Shown here: piece after piece, positions 19,351-28,164 of the stretch
Position numbering within the stretch: the first letter of the stretch is position 1
Layout: every line of letters starts with the position of its first letter
From: Vibrio marinisediminis
GTDB taxonomy: Bacteria > Pseudomonadota > Gammaproteobacteria > Enterobacterales > Vibrionaceae
DNA: 64,000 nucleotides
Direction of reading: 5' to 3'
Assembly (NCBI RefSeq): GCF_014050145.1
Contig: NZ_JACFYF010000003.1
Coordinates: 124,001 to 188,000, forward strand
Notes under the pieces: generated by a model
Told to the model about the DNA's origin: nothing
Databases searched by the model: none
Seen by the model: only the letters and a program-made list of their open reading frames with translations
Translations under genes and position numbers: made by a program

Positions 19351-19797
19351 TTAACCTTGCATCTGTCTCTCTTTCATTTCGGCAAGAGTTTTACAGTCGA
19401 TACAAAGATCAGCTGTAGGACGAGCCTCTAGACGGCGAATACCGATTTCAACACCACAAGATTCGCAGAAGCCGAAATCGTCATCTTCTAGCTTGTTCAG
19501 TGTCTTTTCAATTTTCTTGATCAAACGACGCTCACGATCACGGTTGCGCAGTTCTAGGCTGAATTCTTCTTCCTGAGAAGCGCGGTCAACTGGATCAGGG
19601 AAGTTTGCCGCTTCATCTTGCATATGGTGCACAGTACGCTCAACTTCTTCTCTGAGCTGGTTGCGCCAAGCTTGTAAGATCTTTCTAAAGTGATCCACTT
19701 GCACAGGTGACATGTATTCTTCACCTGGCTTCTCTTGATACGGTTCAACACCTGCAATGGCTAGGATGCCTAGCGCTTTTTTCTTCGATTCTGGCAT
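19351..19797 (-). CDS. dksA: RNA polymerase-binding stringent-response factor DksA
   Basis: Works with ppGpp at the RNA polymerase secondary channel to reset rRNA and amino-acid promoters. In its 148 residues the coiled-coil tip has the acidic motif [12 protein letters not shown]. The C4 zinc finger [20 protein letters not shown]...CIDC follows near the C-terminus. Strong SD GGAG lies before the start. The length is close to E. coli DksA (151). Confidence 0.97.
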   Translation of the reverse strand: MPESKKKALGILAIAGVEPYQEKPGEEYMSPVQVDHFRKILQAWRNQLREEVERTVHHMQDEAANFPDPVDRASQEEEFSLELRNRDRERRLIKKIEKTLNKLEDDDFGFCESCGVEIGIRRLEARPTADLCIDCKTLAEMKERQMQG

Positions 19798-19929
19798 GCA
19801 GTATCTCCTACTAACACCTAGTCAACTGCTAGAGCAGCTAATTTAAGGCGGGTATCTATAGCAAAAAGAACTTTAGGAGGCAAATACTGTTGAGTAAAGT
19901 TAACGCCTATGTGAAGACTGCATCATTTT

Positions 19930-20649
19930 TTAGCTGCGATAACTGAAATCGACAGCCTTTGCGAGCTTAATCTCACGCTGGGAAATCTGAGCTCTGTAGC
20001 ACAGGATTTCCACTCCTTGTTCTATCGCAATTTTAAGTAATTGTGAATATTCGGCGTCTATATGGTGTGCCGGAGAGACTTTTTCAATACCTGAATGCAA
20101 AACAATGAATAAAAGTACTGAGCGGTGCCCATTTTTGACCATTTCTGCCAGTTCACGCAGATGTTTTTGACCTCTTGTGGTCACGGCATCTGGAAAATAA
20201 CCTTGCCCCTGCTTGTCTTGATCTAATAGTGTCACGCTTTTTACTTCAATATAACAGGCGGCTTTATTTGGATCATTGAGCAACACATCAATGCGGCTAT
20301 TCTCATTGCCGTATTTTACTTCAGTGCGCAGCTCTTGGTAGCCCAATAACTCTTGGATAATACCTTGCTCAATCCCTTCTACCGCCAACTGGTTGGCACG
20401 AGCGGTATTAATACAGATTTGATGGCCCGCTTTTGTCTCACTCAACTCCCAGCTATTCGGGTATTTTCGTTTGGGATTATCCGACGTTGAAAACCAAACG
20501 GTATTGCCGGGCTCGGCGCAGCCAGTCATTGCCCCTGTGTTGGCACAATGGATGGTACGCTCGCTGCCATCAGCAAGTGTAATGTCGGCAAGAAAGCGCT
20601 TATAGCGTTTAATTAAGGTAGCTGATTGTAGGCAAGGTTCAAACTTCAT
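19930..20649 (-). CDS. sfsA: DNA/RNA nuclease SfsA family protein
   Basis: A 239-residue SfsA protein, originally linked to sugar fermentation stimulation and related in fold to restriction-type nucleases. Conserved segments are [16 protein letters not shown] (about 34-49) and a PD-(D/E)xK-like region in RIDVLLND...[10 protein letters not shown]. It sits between dksA and the divergent hrpB, as in E. coli. Its cellular role is not settled. Confidence 0.93.
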   Translation of the reverse strand: MKFEPCLQSATLIKRYKRFLADITLADGSERTIHCANTGAMTGCAEPGNTVWFSTSDNPKRKYPNSWELSETKAGHQICINTARANQLAVEGIEQGIIQELLGYQELRTEVKYGNENSRIDVLLNDPNKAACYIEVKSVTLLDQDKQGQGYFPDAVTTRGQKHLRELAEMVKNGHRSVLLFIVLHSGIEKVSPAHHIDAEYSQLLKIAIEQGVEILCYRAQISQREIKLAKAVDFSYRS

Positions 20650-20709
20650 TTAGGACTAAGACTGGTTTTATGTACAATGTTGCCAACATTACACCACAAG
20701 GCTTTTCCA

Positions 20710-23169
20710 TTGTCACAATTGCCCATTGAAGGCGTGATGCCGGCTCTTATTTCCGGTGTGCGCGACCATTCCCAGTTGATACTTAAAGCCGCTCCCGGTG
20801 CTGGTAAATCAACATATTTCCCATTGCAGTTACTTAAGCAAGGTGTTGTCACTGGCAAAATAGTGATGCTTGAGCCTCGTCGTTTGGCGGCACGTAATAT
20901 TGCGCGTTATTTGGCGCAGCAGTTGGGTGAGTCTGTCGGGGAGCGTGTTGGCTACCGTGTGCGTGGCGAAAATAAAGTCAGCAGTGTGACGCAATTAGAA
21001 ATCGTTACCGAAGGGATCATGACGCGGATGATCCAAAGCGATCCAGAACTCAATGGGATTGATTTGATCATCTTTGATGAATTTCATGAGCGCAGTATTC
21101 ATGCTGATATGGGGCTGGCACTCTGTTTAGAAATCCAAGAAGCGCTTCGCGATGACTTAAAGCTGGTGGTGATGTCGGCGACATTAGAGAAAAACGCACT
21201 CGAATTATTAATGCCACAGGCGCAATATATTGAGTCGCAAGGTCGTAGCTTTCCGGTTGAATTTCGCTATCAGCCACTAAAAAGCAATGAGCGCTTTGTT
21301 GATGCGATGGCAAAACAGATCCAAAACTTGATGGTCTCGGAACAGGGATCGCTGTTGGCGTTCCTTCCCGGCGTAGCCAGTATTCATCAACTGCAAGAAC
21401 GATTGAGCGGGCTTACTCCCAATATTGATGTTTGCCCTTTGTATGGTCAACTGAGTTTTGAGCAGCAGCAAGCTGCGATTCAATCTGCGGCGTCTGGCAG
21501 ACGTAAAGTGGTATTGGCGACCAATATTGCAGAAACCTCGCTGACGATTGAAGGGATTCGCTTGGTGGTCGATTCGGGCTTAGAGCGAGTGGCAAAATTT
21601 GATCTTAAAACCGGTATCACTAAATTAGAGCAAGTGCGAATAGCTCAATCATCGGCGGAGCAGCGCGCTGGGCGAGCAGGGCGTATGGAGCCGGGTACTT
21701 GCGTGCGCCTTTATAGTGAAAGCCAATTAAATCAGCAGCCTAATGTGCCTAGTGCCGAGATGTTGCATTCCGATTTAGCGCCACTAGCGATGGAACTGGC
21801 ACTGTGGGGGTGTAACGACGTAAACGAGTTAAAGTGGCTTGATACACCGACAAGCAGCTCGTTGGCACAAGCGCGCACGCTACTGTGTTCATTGGGACTT
21901 ATCGACGACACACTTCAATTGACACCTCAAGGGCAGCGCACGCAGATGTTGGGCTTGGAACCCCGTATTGGTTCGATGCTGGTACAAGCCATGGAGCATG
22001 ATGGCTGGAGTCATACCGCTATTGCTGTCGCGGCATTGATTGAAGAACCTGAACGGAATGTGGTTGATTTTTCTCATAGTGTGCAACGTTTTAAAGAACG
22101 TAAACACAGTAAGCAGAGAGTCGTACAACAAAGAGCCCAGACCCTAGCAAGCAGATTGAAGGTGAAGTTTGAGTTATCGCTTATCAATGAAGGCTTAGTG
22201 GCACTGTTATTGGCCATTGCCTTTCCTGATCGTGTTGCCCAGCGTCGCTCGCAAGGAAGCCGTTTTTTACTCGCCAATAATCACGGTGCGCAAATGAGAG
22301 AGGATGAGCCTCTTGTTGATTGTGACTACATCGTTGCGATTGATTTGATGCGTAGCCATGGGGATTCAGCCTTTATTTACTTAGCCTGTGAATTGGATAT
22401 CAATCAATTGCGCGATCAACTGAGTGATCATTTCATCGCGAAAGAAGTGGCGGATTGGGATGATAAGCGCGGGCGACTTATCGCAGAAGAACGAGTTTAT
22501 TGGGGGGGGTTAATCGTTGAATCTCGCACGCTTGCGCAGCCAGCGGCAGAAAAGATCACCGAAGCACTGTTAAACTACGTACGCCGACAGGGATTAGCGT
22601 GTCTGAATTGGACCGACGCCGCCAACGAATTGTTAGCGCGTATTCGTTGCGGCTGTGAGTGGATGCCTGAACAAGCGTGGCCAAAATTTGATGAGTCAGC
22701 ACTGTTAGATGGCTTGGAAGATTGGCTGTCACCTTATTTGGTTGGGGTTAACTCAGCCAAAGCGCTCAAGCAGGTTAATGTTGCGCAAGCGCTATTAGCG
22801 TATTTAGCTTGGCCATTGAATCAGGAGATTGACCAGTGGTTACCTACTCACTTCCAACTCCCTACGGGCAGTCAGAAAAAAATTGTTTATCAGCCTGGTC
22901 ATGAACCGATGTTATCTGTTCGAATGCAAGAAGTGTTTGGTGAACACAGCTCGCCAACCGTGGCTCTGGGGCAGAAAACCGTAGTACTAGAACTGCTTTC
23001 ACCCGCACAGCGACCACTACAAAGGACCAGCAACCTTGCAAGTTTTTGGTCAGGAGCGTACCTAGAAGTTAAAAAAGAGATGAAAGGTCGTTATCCTAAG
23101 CACGTTTGGCCTGATGATCCGGCTAACCATATTGCAACAACCAAAACTAAGAGACAGTTCAATCAGTAG
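20710..23169 (+). CDS. hrpB: ATP-dependent DEAH-box helicase HrpB
   Basis: A DEAH/RHA-type helicase with Walker A APGAGKST, DEFHERS as motif II, SAT as motif III, and the C-terminal HrpB-specific domain. An ATG at 20677 would give 830 residues and leave only 27 bp to the divergent sfsA start. I prefer TTG at 20710 (819 residues, start read as MSQLPIEGVMPAL). It has AAGG at a normal distance and aligns with the N-terminus of E. coli HrpB. The function of HrpB is poorly known. mrcB follows after 2 bp. Confidence 0.93.
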   Translation: MSQLPIEGVMPALISGVRDHSQLILKAAPGAGKSTYFPLQLLKQGVVTGKIVMLEPRRLAARNIARYLAQQLGESVGERVGYRVRGENKVSSVTQLEIVTEGIMTRMIQSDPELNGIDLIIFDEFHERSIHADMGLALCLEIQEALRDDLKLVVMSATLEKNALELLMPQAQYIESQGRSFPVEFRYQPLKSNERFVDAMAKQIQNLMVSEQGSLLAFLPGVASIHQLQERLSGLTPNIDVCPLYGQLSFEQQQAAIQSAASGRRKVVLATNIAETSLTIEGIRLVVDSGLERVAKFDLKTGITKLEQVRIAQSSAEQRAGRAGRMEPGTCVRLYSESQLNQQPNVPSAEMLHSDLAPLAMELALWGCNDVNELKWLDTPTSSSLAQARTLLCSLGLIDDTLQLTPQGQRTQMLGLEPRIGSMLVQAMEHDGWSHTAIAVAALIEEPERNVVDFSHSVQRFKERKHSKQRVVQQRAQTLASRLKVKFELSLINEGLVALLLAIAFPDRVAQRRSQGSRFLLANNHGAQMREDEPLVDCDYIVAIDLMRSHGDSAFIYLACELDINQLRDQLSDHFIAKEVADWDDKRGRLIAEERVYWGGLIVESRTLAQPAAEKITEALLNYVRRQGLACLNWTDAANELLARIRCGCEWMPEQAWPKFDESALLDGLEDWLSPYLVGVNSAKALKQVNVAQALLAYLAWPLNQEIDQWLPTHFQLPTGSQKKIVYQPGHEPMLSVRMQEVFGEHSSPTVALGQKTVVLELLSPAQRPLQRTSNLASFWSGAYLEVKKEMKGRYPKHVWPDDPANHIATTKTKRQFNQ

Positions 23170-23171
23170 CC

Positions 23172-25532
23172 ATGACAAATAAAACAACGAAAACGCCGCG
23201 TAAACCCGCTGCAAAAACGCCCGCAAAGCGTGGCAAGCCAAGCCCGAGAAAGAAGAAGCCTGTTAAAGCGAACAAGACTTGGTTAAAAACGCTGTGGGGC
23301 ATTACCTGGAAATTGGGTCTTGTCGGGCTAGCTGTGATGCTATTTATTGGTATTTACCTTGATAGCTTGGTTAAACAAAAATTTGAAGGGCAACTGTTTG
23401 AGTTGCCGACCGTTGTTTATGCGCGCATTTTGAATTTGAGCCCAGGCGATGAAATTAGCATTAAAGAAGTACGCAACGAGTTGGATGTACTGAATTATCG
23501 CAAGGTGAGCCAGCCTAAATATCCGGGCGAGTACTCCTCTTCCTCAACCAAGATTGAGTTGATCCGTCGACCGTTTGAGTTTAACGATGGTCCCGAGCCA
23601 GACCGTCATGTGATGCTGCATTTTGATCAATCAGGTTTAACTCGCATTCAATCGCTAGAGAAAACAGGTGATCTTGGCTACCTAAGAATCGAGCCTAAAA
23701 TGCTCGGTATGCTAGAGAAAAATCGTGATGAACAGCGTTTGTTTCTGCGCCGTGAGCAGTTCCCTGAAGTGATGGTTGATGCCCTTCTGGTCACCGAAGA
23801 CAGAGATTACTATAAGCATGATGGTGTTTCGCCTTTAGCGATCGCGCGAGCAATGGTGGTCAATATTAAGGCCGGTCGCACCGTGCAAGGGGGAAGTACC
23901 CTAACTCAACAGTTGGCGAAGAACCTATTTTTAACCAGTGATCGCACTTTGTGGCGTAAGATCCGCGAAGCGTATATCGCCATTATTTTAGATTACCGTT
24001 ATGACAAAGATCGTATTTTAGAAGCTTATCTGAACGAGGTTTATCTGGGTCAAAGCGGTGGTGAAGCGGTACATGGCTTTGGTTTGGCCGCGCGTCTTTA
24101 TTTTGGTCAGCCGATCCAAGAGTTACGTATTGATCAACTGGCATTATTAGTGGGGATGGTGAAAGGACCTTCTTACTACAATCCGGTGCGTTACCCAGAG
24201 CGAGCGAAAACTCGCCGTGATCTCGTGCTGCGTTTGATGATGCAACAAGGTTATTTAACTGCGAGCGAATTTGATCAAGCGGCAAGTCGATCGCTGGATA
24301 TTCAAGACAATCCGCGCATTGCCAGCCGCCAGCCTGCGTATTTCCAACAGCTTAATATCGAGCTTAAAGAAAAAGTGGGCAGTGCATTTGAAGCCGACAA
24401 AGGTTTAAAAGTCTTTACTTCACTTGATCCGGTGTCGCAGCATCAATTGGAAAAAGCGATTCAGAAGAAGATTCCTCAACTGGCAAAAGTAGCAGGCAAA
24501 GCACTAGAAGGTGCTGCGATTGCCGTTGACCGACATAGTGGTGAAATACGAGCTATGGTTGGGGGCAAACGCACTGGCTACGATGGCTTTAACCGAGCGC
24601 TCAATGCCAGTCGCCAGATCGGCTCACTTGCTAAACCGGCCGTTTACTTAACCGCATTGCAGCAGCCAGATCGCTACAACTTAGCCACCACGTTAAATGA
24701 CAAACCAATTAGCCTTAAAGGCTCAAAAGGTAACGTATGGTCGCCACGTAACTATGATCGAAAATATCGTGGTGATGTACCGCTTTATCTTGCCTTAGCA
24801 AAATCACTTAATGTACCAACAGTGCAATTGGGAATGCAGTTGGGTATCCCTAATGTTATGGACACATTTGCCAAGCTGGGTGTCGATAAACAAGAAATCC
24901 GTCCGGTACCATCAATGTTCCTTGGCTCATTCAGTTTGACGCCATTCCAAGTGGCGCAGATGTATCAAACCCTGACTAATTCGGGTAAACAAGCAAAGCT
25001 TTCTGCGCTGCGTTCAGTGGTTGATATGCAAGGTAATGTGCTCTATCAATCTTTGCCTGTTGCTAAGCAGACAGTCGATCAGCGTGCAGCTTGGTTAACC
25101 ACCTACGCAATGAAACGAGGTGTGGCTGAAGGGACGGGACGTTTCCTCAATAGCCAGTTTGCTTTTGCGGCATTAGCCGGTAAAACCGGCACCAGTAATG
25201 ACACCAAAGACAGTTGGTTTGTGGGTATTGATGGCAGAGAAGTGACCACCATTTGGCTTGGTCGAGATGATAACAAAACCACCAAACTAACAGGCTCTAG
25301 CGGTGCATTGCGCGTTTATGCTGAATATTTGCAGCACCGTATTCCAACCAAACTGTTATTACCGTGGCCAAAAGATATTTCTACGATTGGATTTGCTAAA
25401 ACTGCTAACGGTAATTTAGTCCTTGATTGCGATAACAATTTTAAGCTGCCAGTTTGGGATGAACATGGTAAGTTGCAAAAAGAGTGCAGTAACCAGCCTG
25501 CAGATTGGTTGAAGAAAATCTTCACCTGGTAG
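23172..25532 (+). CDS. mrcB: Bifunctional peptidoglycan synthase PBP1B
   Basis: Class A penicillin-binding protein of 786 residues. A Lys/Pro/Arg-rich cytoplasmic tail (1-40) is followed by one transmembrane helix (about 45-65) and a UB2H-like region. The GT51 glycosyltransferase carries catalytic Glu in TEDRDYYKHDG and the motif GGSTLTQQLAKNLFL. The transpeptidase has SLAK as SxxK, SLN as SxN and KTGTSND as KTG. It is coupled to hrpB. Its usual activator LpoB is not in the window. Confidence 0.97.
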   Translation: MTNKTTKTPRKPAAKTPAKRGKPSPRKKKPVKANKTWLKTLWGITWKLGLVGLAVMLFIGIYLDSLVKQKFEGQLFELPTVVYARILNLSPGDEISIKEVRNELDVLNYRKVSQPKYPGEYSSSSTKIELIRRPFEFNDGPEPDRHVMLHFDQSGLTRIQSLEKTGDLGYLRIEPKMLGMLEKNRDEQRLFLRREQFPEVMVDALLVTEDRDYYKHDGVSPLAIARAMVVNIKAGRTVQGGSTLTQQLAKNLFLTSDRTLWRKIREAYIAIILDYRYDKDRILEAYLNEVYLGQSGGEAVHGFGLAARLYFGQPIQELRIDQLALLVGMVKGPSYYNPVRYPERAKTRRDLVLRLMMQQGYLTASEFDQAASRSLDIQDNPRIASRQPAYFQQLNIELKEKVGSAFEADKGLKVFTSLDPVSQHQLEKAIQKKIPQLAKVAGKALEGAAIAVDRHSGEIRAMVGGKRTGYDGFNRALNASRQIGSLAKPAVYLTALQQPDRYNLATTLNDKPISLKGSKGNVWSPRNYDRKYRGDVPLYLALAKSLNVPTVQLGMQLGIPNVMDTFAKLGVDKQEIRPVPSMFLGSFSLTPFQVAQMYQTLTNSGKQAKLSALRSVVDMQGNVLYQSLPVAKQTVDQRAAWLTTYAMKRGVAEGTGRFLNSQFAFAALAGKTGTSNDTKDSWFVGIDGREVTTIWLGRDDNKTTKLTGSSGALRVYAEYLQHRIPTKLLLPWPKDISTIGFAKTANGNLVLDCDNNFKLPVWDEHGKLQKECSNQPADWLKKIFTW

Positions 25533-25583
25533 ATTTAAAAGTCCCCCGAAAGATGAGTTTGAATTAACAAGGAAATGTCACCA

Positions 25584-27869
25584 GTGAAAAAGCTTGGGCT
25601 GTTATTAACGATAGTTTCGTTTATCTCTACGACAGCAGTCGCTGCAGAGCAATCAGTGGATGTTGAACGACCTAAAGTGGCACTGGTGTTGGCAGGGGGC
25701 GGAGCAAAAGGCGCAGCTCATATCGGCGTATTGAAAGCATTAGAAAAAATGCATATTCCTGTCGATTATATTACCGGAACCAGCATGGGTGCTTATGTCG
25801 GTGGCTTATATGCCACCGGTATGAGTGCTGATGAGATTGAAGCACTGATCGTCAGTGTTGATTGGAATAGTGGCTACCGAGATCGCGTTGATCGCAGCCA
25901 ACGCCGAGTGCGCGATAAAGAATATGAAGACCGTTACCAGCTGACCACCGACATTGGTATTGATTGGGGTGGCATTAAAGGCACTCGTGGTGTGGTTCAA
26001 GGGCAAGGTATGCTGCGTATATTGCGTGAAACTACCGGTAATTTGCCCGCTTTTGCTTCGTTTGATGATCTCGCTATCCCTTATCGCTCTGTCGCCACTG
26101 ACATTATCGAACTTGAGCCTGTTGTTATCGACCATGGCTATGTGGTGGATGCCATGATGGCCAGTATGTCGGTTCCCGGAGTTCTCCCGCCTTACCGTAT
26201 TGGTGATCAGCTATTGGTTGACGGCGGGGTGACCAACAATATGCCGGTTGATATCGCACGTGAACTCGGTGCTGATGTGGTGATTGCGGTTGATATCAGT
26301 ACGGATTATAAGCAAGAAGAAGAGTTTACCGATCTGCTGTCAATTGCTGATCAGTTATCTAACTACTTAGTTCGTCGCAGTACTAACCTTCAAGCGGATA
26401 CGTTAACTGAACGAGACCTATTGTTGCAGCCACAGGTCGGTGACATGGAGACCACCGAATTTGAGCGTATGCCTGAGGCGTATCAAGAGGGCTTACGTAT
26501 TGCTATGGAGCAACAGCCGCGCCTGCAGTCATTGGCACTAAGCAGCGCAGAGTATCAACGCTATGTTGATGCCAAGCAAGCTGCGCGCAAGCAGCTAAAA
26601 TATGGCGATGAAACTGTCATCAATGATGTGGTGATCAATAACAATACGCACTACAGTGACGATTTATTAGAGAATCGTTTGAATTTGGAAACGGGGCGAG
26701 TTTTTACCACCGAAGAACTTGAACAAAGTATCCAAGATTTATACGCACTGGACCGTTTTGAACTCATCAATTATCGCTATGCCGAGCAAGAGGGCGAAGA
26801 TGCTCTCGTCGTTGATGTGAATGAAAAATCATGGGGTCCAAACTACATGAATTTTCGCTTCTTCTTAGAAGATGATTTCAATACCGATAGCCAATACTCC
26901 ATTGGCGTTTCAACCAATTTTACGGATATTAATCAAAATGGCGGCGAACTACGGACCAACGTTGAAGTGGGTACCGATAAGTTGGTCGAAGCGGAGTTTT
27001 ATAGCCCATTTTTGTTTAACCAGAAGTTGTTTACCACCGTCGGGCTTGAGTACAGCAAACAAAAGCGTAATGCCCCTCTCTCCGGTTTTGAAGATACAAG
27101 TCTTGAAGCAACCAAGGACTTTCTTCCCGTCAGTTACAATGAGTGGGTGGCGGAATGGACACTCGGTTACCAAGAAACGCTATGGCGTGAGTTTAAAGTT
27201 GGCTTGCGCTACACCAATGGTGACGGGCTGTTTTCAACCCTTCCTTCTTTGGGGGATGTCACTTTTAAGCGTCACGGTGTTTTTGCCAACTACCGTATTG
27301 ATACCTTAGACAACTATAGCCTGCCTACTCGTGGTATTTACCTCGATCTCAATTATTTGGTATCACGAGATAAAACAGAGGGGGATGCTTCCTCCATTTT
27401 TGCCGGCAGTGAAACGGACGTTTCTTATGAGTTGGGTGGCACTTTTACCGCTGCAACCAGTTTTTCTCGCCATACTTTGGTCGCAAATATTGAAGCTGGA
27501 CTGGTTGAAAGCCAAAACTCCACTTTACCTATCGACCCACAAGAGATTGGCGGGTTCTTACAGTTATCAGGTATCCCACGAAATAGTCTAATTGGTAAAA
27601 ACAAAGTGTTTGGTAGTTTGGTCTATCGCTACCGTTGGTTTGATAACGATTTTGGTCTATTTACGTCACCATTCTACTTAGGCGCTTCCATAGAGTACGG
27701 TGGTGTATGGTCTGATCCTGATATCGGACTGTCAGATGCACCGCTTTATACTGCCGGTTCAGTTTTTGCCGGAATAGATTCACCAATCGGTCCTATCACT
27801 TTTGCATATGGCCGCACAGAAAGTAATTTTGATTCAGTGTATTTGATTGTTGGTACATCATTTAAATAA
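25584..27869 (+). CDS. Patatin-like phospholipase with POTRA and outer-membrane beta-barrel (type Vd, PlpD-like)
   Basis: A secreted lipase fused to its own translocator. After a signal peptide (about residues 1-22, ending AVAA) comes a patatin domain (about 32-310) with oxyanion loop GGGAKG, nucleophile GTSMG and the Asp of VDGGV completing the Ser-Asp dyad. One POTRA-like domain (about 345-415) and a 16-strand BamA/FhaC-type barrel then run to the C-terminal Phe-Lys. This order is that of P. aeruginosa PlpD. ATG at 25575 is only one base from AAGGA, so GTG at 25584, ten bases downstream, is the likelier start (761 residues). Confidence 0.87.
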   Translation: MKKLGLLLTIVSFISTTAVAAEQSVDVERPKVALVLAGGGAKGAAHIGVLKALEKMHIPVDYITGTSMGAYVGGLYATGMSADEIEALIVSVDWNSGYRDRVDRSQRRVRDKEYEDRYQLTTDIGIDWGGIKGTRGVVQGQGMLRILRETTGNLPAFASFDDLAIPYRSVATDIIELEPVVIDHGYVVDAMMASMSVPGVLPPYRIGDQLLVDGGVTNNMPVDIARELGADVVIAVDISTDYKQEEEFTDLLSIADQLSNYLVRRSTNLQADTLTERDLLLQPQVGDMETTEFERMPEAYQEGLRIAMEQQPRLQSLALSSAEYQRYVDAKQAARKQLKYGDETVINDVVINNNTHYSDDLLENRLNLETGRVFTTEELEQSIQDLYALDRFELINYRYAEQEGEDALVVDVNEKSWGPNYMNFRFFLEDDFNTDSQYSIGVSTNFTDINQNGGELRTNVEVGTDKLVEAEFYSPFLFNQKLFTTVGLEYSKQKRNAPLSGFEDTSLEATKDFLPVSYNEWVAEWTLGYQETLWREFKVGLRYTNGDGLFSTLPSLGDVTFKRHGVFANYRIDTLDNYSLPTRGIYLDLNYLVSRDKTEGDASSIFAGSETDVSYELGGTFTAATSFSRHTLVANIEAGLVESQNSTLPIDPQEIGGFLQLSGIPRNSLIGKNKVFGSLVYRYRWFDNDFGLFTSPFYLGASIEYGGVWSDPDIGLSDAPLYTAGSVFAGIDSPIGPITFAYGRTESNFDSVYLIVGTSFK

Positions 27870-28098
27870 GTGAGTGATAGGTTGGGATTAATCAAAACAA
27901 TCGTTTGTATTTGGCAAAATTAGCCTGCCAATCGTAGAACTTTAGTCTTAAGTTGCTATGTTGGTCAAAATGACGAGATTTTAATTTATCGTTAAATTTG
28001 CTATTATGCCGCCCACAGTTTGGCCTCTCTGGCGCTGTTTATCAGTCGAAAAATAACGACCATATGGCAATGGAGAGCCAAGTTTCCAAGGATGTTTA

Positions 28099-28132
28099 CT
28101 CCTCATGTTTAAAACAAACATAAATCGAGGAG
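28099..28132 (+). promoter_or_regulatory. Leader hairpin in front of acnB sequestering a Shine-Dalgarno
   Basis: CTCCTC (28099-28104) and ATGTTT pair with AAACAT (28116-28121) and GAGGAG (28127-28132), with a 5-nt bulge AAATC. The right arm GAGGAG is the Shine-Dalgarno for the ATG at 28141, so the stem could switch translation of the short ORF that overlaps the acnB start. A possible -10 TATTAT lies at 28002-28007. The structure is inferred by eye. Confidence 0.5.
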
Positions 28133-28164
28133 AGACCGCAATGAGAGGAAAAAGTCGTGCTTGA
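28105..28164 (+). CDS. Candidate acnB leader peptide (19 codons, or 7 from an internal ATG)
   Basis: ATG at 28105 opens a 19-codon frame ending in TGA at 28162-28164. An in-frame internal ATG at 28141 has GAGGAG eight bases before it and would give the 7-residue peptide MRGKSRA. Both end eight bases inside the acnB coding region in another frame, the arrangement expected for translational coupling. There is no homology evidence, so it may be chance. Confidence 0.35.
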   Translation: MFKTNINRGETAMRGKSRA

